From positions 248,001 through 312,000 of the forward strand of contig CAVRND010000021.1 of assembly GCA_963722495.1 (NCBI GenBank): a DNA stretch of 64,000 nt, written 5' to 3'. This document shows positions 31,962 to 39,605 of the stretch, piece after piece (positions within the stretch are counted from its first letter, which is position 1; every line of letters begins with the position of its first letter). The position numbers and the translations under genes are program-made. Under the pieces are notes generated by a model. It worked only from the letters and a program-made list of their open reading frames with translations, searched no databases and was not told the origin of the DNA. This stretch comes from Hyphomicrobium_A sp963722495 (GTDB taxonomy: Bacteria; Pseudomonadota; Alphaproteobacteria; Rhizobiales; Hyphomicrobiaceae).

Positions 31962-32974
31962 CTATTCGCCCTCGTCCTCGAAGCCGACCAGCGACAGCGC
32001 GCGCGCTTTGCGGCCCATGAGGCCGAGCTGGTAAACGAGCGCGTCTTCGCGTCCGTGCGTCACCCACACGTCCTCGGCGCCAGTTTCGACGATGGTATCG
32101 AGCAGCTCGGGCCAGTCGGCGTGATCGGAGATGACGAGCGGCAGCTCGACCCCGGACTGGCGGATGCGCCCCTTGATGCGCATCCAGCCGGAGGCGAAGG
32201 CGGTGACGGGATCGGGGAAGCGGCGCGACCAGCGGTCATCGACGGCGGAGGGCGGGCAGAGAACGAGCGCGCCGGCGAAGTTCTCGGACTTGTCCGTCGT
32301 CGCCGGGCGCAGCTCGCCGAGATCGACGCCGAGCCGTTGATAGAGCGCGCACAGCTCGACCAACGCGCCGTGCAGGTAGATCGGCCGGTCGTAGCCCGCC
32401 TCGCGCGCTAGCTTGATAACACGCTGCGTCTTGCCGAGACCGTAGGCGCCGACGAGATGCGCGCGCTCCGGCTGCCGCGCGATGGAGCTCAGCAGGCGCC
32501 CGACTTCGGACTCGGCCGGCTCGTGGCGGAACACGGGCAGTGCGAACGTCGCCTCGGTGACGAACACGTCGCACGGCACCACCTCGAACGTCGGCGTCGT
32601 CGGGTCGGGGGCGCGCTTGTAGTCGCCCGAGACGACGGCGCGCTGGCCGTTCCAGTCGATGACGACCTGCGCCGCGCCGAGGATGTGGCCTGCTGGAGCG
32701 AGACGGACGCCGACGCCGTTGATCGTGCGCTGTTCGCCCAGCGCCTGGGGCTCGAAGCTGCCGGCGCACTCGGGGCCCATGCGCGTCTTCATGATCTCGA
32801 TGGTTTCGTTGGTCGCCAGCACGGCGCCGTGGCCGGGCCGCGCGTGATCACTGTGGCCGTGCGTGATGATGGCGCGATCGACCGCGCGGGCGGGATCGAC
32901 AAAGAAGCCGCCGGGCTCGCAAAGAGTCCGCGGTCGGTCGGATACAGCCATTTGTCGACGCCGGCAGCGCCCAT
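31962..32974 (-). CDS. Ligase-associated DNA exonuclease, MBL/beta-CASP fold (one frameshift)
   Basis: About 337 residues over two frames. The metallo-beta-lactamase motif THGHSDHARPGHG is near the N-terminus, followed by GHILGAAQVVIDW and SGDYK, the beta-CASP part with PAESEVGRLL and YGLGKTQRVIKLA, and VISDHADW. It is the nuclease partner of the adjacent ATP-dependent ligase in a predicted DNA repair pathway. The family N-terminus (MGAAGVDKWLYPTDRGL) is recovered from the ATG at 32974 with a frame change near 32925, which joins to CEPGGFFVDPARAVD. The continuous frame alone would start with a poor leader. Confidence 0.88.
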
Positions 32975-33079
32975 GCACACCTCTCAGGGGACGCCCCTAA
33001 TGTGGTGCCTGAGCCCTCGGTTCGCCACTCGTTCGGCTATGCAATGAAGCGCTTTTCGCTGGGTTCCGGCTGAGCGGAC

Positions 33080-33727
33080 TCAGCGCGCCTTGTAGGCGGC
33101 GAGGAAGGTGCGGACGGCGGTGCCGACCACGCGCTCGATGCGCTCCTGCGTCGGCTGCCCGCTGGCGTTGAACAGCAGCGGCTTGAACAGGGTCGACTGG
33201 CAGGCGTCGAGGAACTGGGCGGCGGCGATCTCGCAGTCGGCAACGTCGAGCACGCCGGCTTTGACCTGGTCCTCCAGATAGCTGCCGAGTCGGGCGATCC
33301 CGAACGCCGGACCTGCCTGATAGAAGCTGCGGCCGAGCTCGGGCATGCGCTCGGCGATGGCCATTACCGTGCGGAGCGAGCCCAAGGCGTCGGGCTGGCA
33401 GAGGAAGAGCACGAAAGCGATGCCAAGGCGTTTCAGCGAGCCCTCGACGTCGGGATCGGTGGAATCGAGCGCGAAGACCTGCTCCGCCTGGGTCCGCCGC
33501 TCGCTCTCTATGATGGCTTCGAACAACCGCTCCTTGCTGTCGAAATAGACATACAGCGTCCCCTTCGACACCCCCGCGTGGCGGGCGATTTCGCCCATGC
33601 TGGCGGCGTCGAAACCGCTGGCCAGAAACACCGCACGCGCGCCGTCCATGATCTGGCGGCGCTTGCCGCTTTCCTCGTGGGTGGCTGTCGGGGCGTCGGC
33701 GTCTTCGCGGGCAGGAACCTGCGTCAT
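33080..33727 (-). CDS. TetR family repressor of the divergent exporter
   Basis: A 215-residue TetR-type regulator. The helix-turn-helix is at about residues 22-68 (RRQIMDGARAVFLASGFDA, SMGEIARHAGVSKGTLYVYF, SKERLFEAI). The C-terminal domain is of the AefR-like type and would bind the inducing compound. It is divergent from an HlyD/DHA2 exporter pair, and the 141 bp gap contains two copies of a 19 bp palindrome, one near each start. This is the classic layout for a drug-sensing autorepressor controlling its own efflux pump. Ligand unknown. Confidence 0.92.
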   Translation of the reverse strand: MTQVPAREDADAPTATHEESGKRRQIMDGARAVFLASGFDAASMGEIARHAGVSKGTLYVYFDSKERLFEAIIESERRTQAEQVFALDSTDPDVEGSLKRLGIAFVLFLCQPDALGSLRTVMAIAERMPELGRSFYQAGPAFGIARLGSYLEDQVKAGVLDVADCEIAAAQFLDACQSTLFKPLLFNASGQPTQERIERVVGTAVRTFLAAYKAR

Positions 33728-33757
33728 CTGCTCCTCTAAGCGGTCGGAACGTCACAC

Positions 33758-33776
33758 TGACTGAACCGTTCGGTCA
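33758..33776. promoter_or_regulatory. TetR operator O1 (one mismatch)
   Basis: TGACTGAACCGTTCGGTCA: nine-base arms around a central C with one mismatch (T in place of C in the left arm). It lies 31 bp upstream of the tetR start, so occupancy would block tetR transcription. It matches O2 at 18 of 19 positions, with centres 56 bp apart. Confidence 0.85.
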
Positions 33777-33813
33777 TCTTGACATAGTTGCTTCTCGGGG
33801 CTACGTCAACGCG

Positions 33814-33832
33814 TGACCGAACCGTTCGGTCA
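33814..33832. promoter_or_regulatory. TetR operator O2 (perfect palindrome)
   Basis: TGACCGAACCGTTCGGTCA: a perfect 9+1+9 palindrome, 37 bp upstream of the HlyD-family ATG. A TTGACA at 33779-33784 lies between the two operators and could be the -35 of the exporter promoter, which would place O2 just past its start point. Confidence 0.88.
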
Positions 33833-33868
33833 TTTGTCGATTTGAGCCTAATTGTGAGGATCGGGGCG

Positions 33869-35116
33869 ATGAACACAAGCAGCAGCAATGCCGTGTTGCG
33901 TACGTCCGAGACTGCCGATGCCAGTGAACCGGCGACGCCGGTGGCGCGCTTGGCGCCCGTCGAGATGCGCCGGGTCAAGCAGGAGGCCCCGCGCGAGGCG
34001 CCGGCTGCGAATCCCGAGACCGAGACTAAAGCGGCATCCCCAAAGCGCAGCTTGAAGAAGACCGCCCTGATTTGTGGTCTCGTCGCCGCCTTGGCGCTGG
34101 GCGCCTGGTTTGGCCAGTACTGGTGGATCACGGGCCGCTTCCTCGTCTCGACCGACGACGCGTACGTCGGCGTTCACACCGCAACATTGGCGGCGAAGGT
34201 GCCGGGATACGTCGCAGCCGTAAAGGCGGACGACAACACCAAGGTTCATGCCGGCGATGTCGTCGCCACCATCGACGACGGCGACTATCGCATCGCCGTC
34301 GATGCCGCGCGCGCCAACATCGCGACGCAGGCGGCGAGCATCGAGCGCATCGGCAAGCAGGTCACCGCGCAGCAGGCCGCCGTGGCGCAGGCGAGGGCGC
34401 AGGTCGCCTCGGCGCAGGCGAACGCCACTCGCGCCGATCTGGAACTGAAGCGTCAGCAGCAGCTCGCTCAGCAGCAGTATTCGAGCCAGCAGAAATTGGA
34501 GCAGGCGCAGTCCGATCGCGATCAGGCGCGTGCCGCCGTGCTCGGTGCCGAGGCCGCGGTCGAAGCCGCCGACACCAACGTTGCCGTGCTCAAGGCACAG
34601 CAGCAGGAGGCCGCGCGAACCCTGGACCAGCTGAAGACAACGCTCGCCAAGGCAGAGCGCGATTTGTCGTTCACCACCATCCGCGCGCCGTTCGAAGGCA
34701 TCATCGGCAACCGCGCCATGCAGAGTGGCGATTACGTGCAGCAGGGACAGCGCCTCGCCAGCCTGGTGCCGCTCGACGACATCTACATCGACGCCAATTT
34801 CAAGGAGACGCAGCTCGCCGATCTGCATCCGGGTCAGCCGGTGTCGATCGCCGTGGACGCGCTCGACGGTCACGCTATCGCCGGGACGGTCGAGAGCGTC
34901 GCGCCGGCTTCGGGCTCGGTGTTCTCGCTGCTGCCGCCCGACAACGCGACCGGCAACTTCACCAAGGTCGTGCAGCGCATTCCCGTCCGCATCCGCGTGC
35001 CGGCGAATGTCGGCGCCGAGGAGGTGCTGCGCCCGGGCATGTCGGTCGTCGTCAGCGTCGATACCAAGCCCGGCGCCAAGAATGCTGCGGCCACGACGGC
35101 CATCGTCTCGAGGTAA
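33869..35116 (+). CDS. HlyD/EmrA-type membrane fusion protein
   Basis: A 415-residue periplasmic adaptor. A cytoplasmic tail of about 70 residues precedes one membrane helix (TALICGLVAALALGAWFGQY). Then come a lipoyl/barrel-sandwich half (STDDAYVGVHTATLAAKVPG), a long Gln/Ala-rich coiled coil (about 160-280, with QQAAVAQARAQVASAQ), and the second half (FTTIRAPFEGIIGN, RLASLVPLDDIYIDANFKE). It links the inner-membrane DHA2 pump to an outer-membrane channel. The ATG at 33869 has GAGGATCGGGG upstream. The DHA2 pump follows 9 bases after its stop, and no TolC-like gene is nearby. Confidence 0.93.
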   Translation: MNTSSSNAVLRTSETADASEPATPVARLAPVEMRRVKQEAPREAPAANPETETKAASPKRSLKKTALICGLVAALALGAWFGQYWWITGRFLVSTDDAYVGVHTATLAAKVPGYVAAVKADDNTKVHAGDVVATIDDGDYRIAVDAARANIATQAASIERIGKQVTAQQAAVAQARAQVASAQANATRADLELKRQQQLAQQQYSSQQKLEQAQSDRDQARAAVLGAEAAVEAADTNVAVLKAQQQEAARTLDQLKTTLAKAERDLSFTTIRAPFEGIIGNRAMQSGDYVQQGQRLASLVPLDDIYIDANFKETQLADLHPGQPVSIAVDALDGHAIAGTVESVAPASGSVFSLLPPDNATGNFTKVVQRIPVRIRVPANVGAEEVLRPGMSVVVSVDTKPGAKNAAATTAIVSR

Positions 35117-35125
35117 GCGCGAGCC

Positions 35126-36706
35126 ATGGCGGACGCAGTCGCATCATCGGGAGGCAATGGTGTAGCGGACGCGGATCGCATCGATCCGCGCCGCCTGTTC
35201 GCGTTTCTCACCATGGTGTTCGGGATGTTCATGGCCATCCTCGACATCCAGATCGTCTCCGCCTCGCTCAACGAGATCCAGGCTGGCTTGGCTGCCTCCA
35301 GCAACGAGATCACCTGGGTGCAGACCTCCTACCTCATCGCCGAGGTGGTGATGATCCCGCTGTCTGGGTTCCTGTCGCGGGCGCTCGGCACCCGCACGCT
35401 GTTCGCCATCGCCGCCGGCGGCTTTGCGGCCGCGAGCTTGATGTGCGGCCTGTCGACGACCATCAACGAGATGATCTTCTGGCGCGCCATCCAGGGCTTC
35501 ATCGGCGGCGGCATGATCCCGACGGTGTTCGCCTCCGCCTACCTCATCTTTCCGCGCTCGCGCATGGGGCTGATCGTGCCGCTGATCGGCCTCGTCGCCA
35601 CGCTGGCGCCGACGATCGGTCCGACGGTCGGCGGCTACCTCACGGACGCGCTGTCTTGGCACTGGCTGTTCTTCATCAACGTCGTACCAGGTATCCTCGT
35701 CACCATCGCTGCGCTGACTCTGATTGACTTCGACCAGCCGGACTATTCGCTGTTCGAGAACTTCGACTTCGTCGGGCTGCTGTCGATGGCAGGGTTTCTC
35801 GGCGCGCTCGAATACGTGCTGGAGGAGGGACCGCGCAACGATTGGTTCGGCGACGACACGGTGCTGTTGTTCGCCTGGGTTTCAGCCATCTCCGCCGTCA
35901 TCTTCTTCGCCCGTGTGCTCACGGCTCGGCAACCGATCGTCGACCTCACTGCCTTTTCCAACCGCAACTTCGCGATCGGCTCGGTCTTCTCGTTCGTGCT
36001 CGGCATCGGCCTTTATGGGCTGACGTATCTCTACCCCGTCTACCTGGCGCAGATCCGCGGCTACAACGCCCTGATGATCGGCGAGACGATGTTCGTCTCG
36101 GGCCTTGCCATGTTTGCCACGGCGCCCATCGCCGGCCGGCTGATGCCGTACGTCGATAAGCGCCTGATGCTGATGGTCGGCTTTCTGTTCTTCGCCGTCG
36201 GCACCTGGCAGATGACGTGGATTACGTCGGACTGGGACTTCTACGAGCTGCTGTGGCCGCAGATCTTCCGTGGCATCGGCTTGATGCTGTCGATCATCCC
36301 GATCAACGACATCTCGCTCGGCACGCTGCCGCCCGAGCGGCTAAAAAACGCGTCTGGACTATTTAATTTGATGCGCAACCTGGGCGGCGCGTTCGGCCTT
36401 GCGGGCCTGACGACGGTGCTCAACGACCGCACCGACCTGCATCTGGCCCGCCTGCACGAGTCCATCACCTGGTCACGCGTGCCGACCATGGAAGCGCTCG
36501 GTCAGCTCACCCAACGCTTCTCCCAGTTCGGCAGCGACGCGCAGGCCATGGCATTGAAACAACTCATGCAAATCACGCATCGCCAGGGTGTGGTGATGGG
36601 CTTTGGCGACGTTTTTCTGCTGCTGACATTTCTCTTTGGCGGCCTCGCGCTGGCCGCCGTCCTGGTGAGCAAGCCGGCCCCTAACACAGCGGCACCGGCA
36701 CATTGA
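35126..36706 (+). CDS. EmrB/QacA-type DHA2 MFS efflux pump
   Basis: A 526-residue 14-helix transporter. Helix 1 has MFMAILDIQIVSASLNEIQ, with motif A-like FLSRALGTRTLF, motif C-like TLAPTIGPTVGGYLTD, and later NAMSGLFNL-type conserved GLFNLMRNLGGAFG. It exports hydrophobic compounds with protons and forms a tripartite pump with the HlyD-family gene just upstream. The pair is under the divergent TetR. No frameshift is seen. The substrate cannot be read from the sequence. Confidence 0.93.
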   Translation: MADAVASSGGNGVADADRIDPRRLFAFLTMVFGMFMAILDIQIVSASLNEIQAGLAASSNEITWVQTSYLIAEVVMIPLSGFLSRALGTRTLFAIAAGGFAAASLMCGLSTTINEMIFWRAIQGFIGGGMIPTVFASAYLIFPRSRMGLIVPLIGLVATLAPTIGPTVGGYLTDALSWHWLFFINVVPGILVTIAALTLIDFDQPDYSLFENFDFVGLLSMAGFLGALEYVLEEGPRNDWFGDDTVLLFAWVSAISAVIFFARVLTARQPIVDLTAFSNRNFAIGSVFSFVLGIGLYGLTYLYPVYLAQIRGYNALMIGETMFVSGLAMFATAPIAGRLMPYVDKRLMLMVGFLFFAVGTWQMTWITSDWDFYELLWPQIFRGIGLMLSIIPINDISLGTLPPERLKNASGLFNLMRNLGGAFGLAGLTTVLNDRTDLHLARLHESITWSRVPTMEALGQLTQRFSQFGSDAQAMALKQLMQITHRQGVVMGFGDVFLLLTFLFGGLALAAVLVSKPAPNTAAPAH

Positions 36707-36852
36707 GGCGAAGCGAATTTGCCCGCTCCGTCAGTCGGCTTAGCTGCCGAATAAAGTTCAGGCGTTAACCGCGTTGTCACAAGTCGGCCAAAATGTCGCG
36801 CGATGACTGGTCGTCGAGGGCACTTGTTTGTATCGCGTCCAGGGAGTGCATC

Positions 36853-37167
36853 GTGAGTGAACATCAAGGGGCTCTGTCGGCCTACGTGCCGGCAACTCGA
36901 ACAGCGCGCCCGGCTGACGACCTCGCCGATCCGCTGAAGCACTACATCATCGAGACCGTCGCTCTCGAGGACCGCAAGGTCCGCACGCGCCAGCTCGGCA
37001 TCGTGATGGCGCTGGTCCTAGGCATCTTCGTCAGCCAGTGGCCCGTGGCTTTCAGCTCGGCCAACGCGGTGACGAGCTCCATCATCGGTGCCGATACGTT
37101 CGGCGCGCCGACGGTGGTTCTGACCGAGCGGCTCGCGTTCGCCGGCGGCCTACTGGGTAGCTACTGA
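36853..37167 (+). CDS. Small protein with one or two membrane segments, unknown
   Basis: A 104-residue protein starting with GTG at 36853, with AGGGAG 6-10 bases upstream. The first ~60 residues are hydrophilic (DPLKHYIIETVALEDRKVRTR), then LGIVMALVLGIFVSQWPVAF is a membrane helix, and a short tail ends GGLLGSY. No family is recognised. It lies after the exporter pair with a 146 bp gap and is convergent with the DUF3592 gene. Its composition and start site make it a plausible gene, though short. Confidence 0.5.
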   Translation: MSEHQGALSAYVPATRTARPADDLADPLKHYIIETVALEDRKVRTRQLGIVMALVLGIFVSQWPVAFSSANAVTSSIIGADTFGAPTVVLTERLAFAGGLLGSY

Positions 37168-37186
37168 GGGCGTCTGTTGCGCTCTC

Positions 37187-38097
37187 CTAGACGACGAATA
37201 GGACGACGCCAGCTAGCACGGTCAGTGCGGCGCCAGTGCCGGTCAGCAGCCAGCCCCAAACGCTGACGCCGCTCCCGCCGGGTTGCAACGTCGCCGTCTG
37301 CGGCTGGCGCGGCGCGTAGTACACCTCGACCGGCGCGCCGACCGTGTACTTGGCCACGTCCTCGTCGGCCTTCGCTTTGGGACCGGCATGGGCGCCGAAA
37401 CGCACCCGGTCACCGACATATGGTGTGCCGCCGACAGTGTAGTCGTACGTCACCTTAGTTTCGTATTGGCGACCGCCCTGAGCCCGGTAAGCGACCACCT
37501 CGCTCGACTTGACCACCCCTGGCGTCGTCGGCCAACCGGCTGAGGCGAGGGCGAGCGAACGCACACGCTGCACCAGCCAAAGGCCGGCGCCCAGCGTGCC
37601 AAGACCCAATGCGAGCAGGATGCCGACATAAAGCGGCTTGGACGGATCGCTGCCGGATCACCGGCCGTAATGCACGACAGATAGATGATCGAGCCGGAGA
37701 AGGCGCTCCACAGGATCATCGCCTCGCGTCCATCCTTGGCGACGGTCCACACGGCGTCGGAGGGCAGATCACCGGGGCCTTCAGTGACGGTGTAGCCGGC
37801 GGCTTCGTAATTCCGGCGCGTTTCGGGAAGGATCTTGGCGCCGCCGCCCGAGCCTGGTGGCCAGCCGAGGAAGGCGTAGCTGCTGCAGGTCTTGCCACGT
37901 GTGAGAGCGACGTGGTTGATCAGACCCTTCTTCTGCTCGAAGTTGTCGTCGGTCCATGTCGAAGCGCCGGGAGCAACCGTCACGCCTGTGCGCCAGTCCC
38001 GGTCGAACGGCCGGTCCTTTGCTTGGGCCGCTGGGAGGCCGAGCACAAATCCGATCGCGATCAGCACCAGCGCGCGATAAAACAACGGTGCCGTCAT
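37187..38097 (-). CDS. Secreted/membrane protein with C-terminal DUF3592 domain (one frameshift)
   Basis: About 302 residues over two frames. The signal peptide is MTAPLFYRALVLIAIGFVLG. An N-terminal extracytoplasmic domain of about 140 residues (FEQKKGLINHVALTRGKTC, GWPPGSGGGAKILPETRRNY, VWTVAKDGREAMILWS) is followed by a frame change near 37645, a membrane helix (LALGLGTLGAGLWLVQRV), a DUF3592 domain (GVVKSSEVVAYR, VTYDYTVGGTPYVGDRVRFG, VYYAPRQPQTATLQPG) and a last helix. DUF3592 is a domain of unknown function. The ATG at 38097 has GAGG 6 bases before it. Confidence 0.65.
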
Positions 38098-38179
38098 GGT
38101 TACCCTCATTGGCGTGCGGCTCGGGGGCAGTCGCGCTCGGCGTCCCTATACACTTCAGTCCGGGGCTTGTCCCGGCAAC

Positions 38180-39034
38180 CTAGGCGAGGGCGCTGAGCTC
38201 GGCGAATTCGGCGTCGCTGAGCGTGATGTCCACGGCGGCGACGTTCTCCTCCAGGTGCTTCACCTTTCCGGTGCCGGGGATGGGCAGCATCACCGGGCTG
38301 CGCTTCAGCAGCCAGGCGAGCGCGATCTGGCTCGGGCCGGCGCCGTGGCGGTGCGCGATGGTGTCGAGCGCCGAGCCCGGCTTGGCGAGGTTGCCGGCCG
38401 CCAGCGGGGACCACGGGATGAAGCCGATGCCGTGCTTCGTCGCAGTGGTCGAGCACGGCTTCGCTCGGCGGTTGGCGAGGTTGTAGAGGTTCTGCACCGT
38501 CGCGACCTTGAAGTGCTTCTGCGCCGCCTCGATCTCCTCGACGTTGACCTCGCTGAGGCCGACGTGGCGGATGAGGCCTTCCTTCTGCATGGCGGCGATG
38601 GCGCCGAACTGCTCGTCGCGCGGCACGTTGGGGTCGATGCGGTGCAGCTGCCAGAGGTCGATGCGCTCGACGCCGAGGCGCCGCATGCTGATGAACACCT
38701 GCTGGCGCAGGTAGTCGGGACGGCCGCACGGCACCCAGACGTCGGGGGCCGGCCGCAGCAGGCCGCCCTTGGTGGCGATGACGAGACCCTTGTAGGGGTG
38801 CAGCGCTTCGCGGATCAGGTCCTCGCTGATGTCCGGGCCGTAGCTATCGGCGGTATCGATGAAGTTGATGCCGAGCTCGGGCACGCGGCGCAGCGTGCGC
38901 AACGCTTCGTCCCGATCCTCCGGCTCGCCCCAGATGCCCTTGCCGGTGATGCGCATGGCGCCGAAGCCGAGGCGATGCACGGCGAGGTCGCCGCCGATGT
39001 TGAAGGTTCCGGACTTGGCAGCGTTGGCGGTCAT
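38180..39034 (-). CDS. Aldo/keto reductase (short compensated frameshift)
   Basis: A 284-residue AKR. The (beta/alpha)8 barrel carries GFGAMRI, FIDTADSYGPD (catalytic Asp/Tyr), VIATKGGL (Lys), LWQLHRIDP (His), GLSEVNVEEIEAA, IALAWLLKRSP and PIPGTGKVKHLEENV. It reduces carbonyls with NADPH. Residues around NRRAKPCSTTATKHGIGF should read close to NRRSEAVLDHCDEAHGIGF; reading the neighbouring frame for about 45 bases (near 38420-38465) restores that, so there are two offsetting single-base errors. The ATG at 39034 has AGGAGA upstream. Confidence 0.9.
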   Translation of the reverse strand: MTANAAKSGTFNIGGDLAVHRLGFGAMRITGKGIWGEPEDRDEALRTLRRVPELGINFIDTADSYGPDISEDLIREALHPYKGLVIATKGGLLRPAPDVWVPCGRPDYLRQQVFISMRRLGVERIDLWQLHRIDPNVPRDEQFGAIAAMQKEGLIRHVGLSEVNVEEIEAAQKHFKVATVQNLYNLANRRAKPCSTTATKHGIGFIPWSPLAAGNLAKPGSALDTIAHRHGAGPSQIALAWLLKRSPVMLPIPGTGKVKHLEENVAAVDITLSDAEFAELSALA

Positions 39035-39283
39035 GCGCGATCTCCTGTTCTTGCTTGGCGGCGGCAGTGGGTGGTCGAGCCGGCTGTCTAAACGCGCCGG
39101 CTGGCATACCGCAAGTGCACTGTCGTAGGTGACGATCGATAACGATCCGTGTGCATCGGCAACGGTGTGCGGCTGCCGTTGCCGCGCGAAAGGTTCCATC
39201 TGCGGCAGTTTTTTCTTGGCGGGCTCGCTGGGGAACCATCCTGCTGCCCATGTGTTGGTCCCGCAGTTATGGAGGACAGATCA

Positions 39284-39529
39284 ATGCAAACTAAAACGAC
39301 CCTTGCCGTTATCGCCGCCGCTGCCGTGATGATGTTCGCCGCCCCGCAGGGTGCGAGCGCACTGCCGCAGGTCGACGGCGCCAAGCAGCTGAATTCGTCG
39401 AATGTCGAGAAGGCTGGCTACCGTGACGGTCGTCGCGGTTATCGTCGCGGCTACTATCGCCGCGGTTATGGCTACGGCCATCGCCACTATCGCCGCCGCC
39501 CCGGCTTCGGCGTGTATCTCGGATTCTGA
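39284..39529 (+). CDS. Small exported Gly/Tyr/Arg-rich protein
   Basis: An 81-residue protein. The signal peptide is KTTLAVIAAAAVMMFAAPQG with ASA cleavage at about residue 25; the mature part is basic and repetitive (RDGRRGYRRGYYRRGYGY, then GHRHYRRRPGFGVYLGF). Many Hyphomicrobiales encode such tiny GYR-rich secreted proteins of unknown role; surface association or metal binding through His/Tyr is conceivable. GGAGGA lies about 8 bases upstream of the ATG. The terminator at 39552 follows. The 249 bp before it hold no other gene that I can support. Confidence 0.68.
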   Translation: MQTKTTLAVIAAAAVMMFAAPQGASALPQVDGAKQLNSSNVEKAGYRDGRRGYRRGYYRRGYGYGHRHYRRRPGFGVYLGF

Positions 39530-39551
39530 TCCGTTCCGGCACTACACGATG

Positions 39552-39581
39552 AAATGCCCCAGCTGCGTCGCTGGGGCATTT
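39552..39581. terminator. Bidirectional rho-independent terminator
   Basis: A 12 bp stem (AAATGCCCCAGC / GCTGGGGCATTT) with a six-base loop, with A-run and T-run ends, placed between the small exported gene (plus) and the TPR-CHAT gene (minus). It can end both transcripts. Confidence 0.9.
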
Positions 39582-39605
39582 TCATTTGCACGCTCAAGAT
39601 CGACG

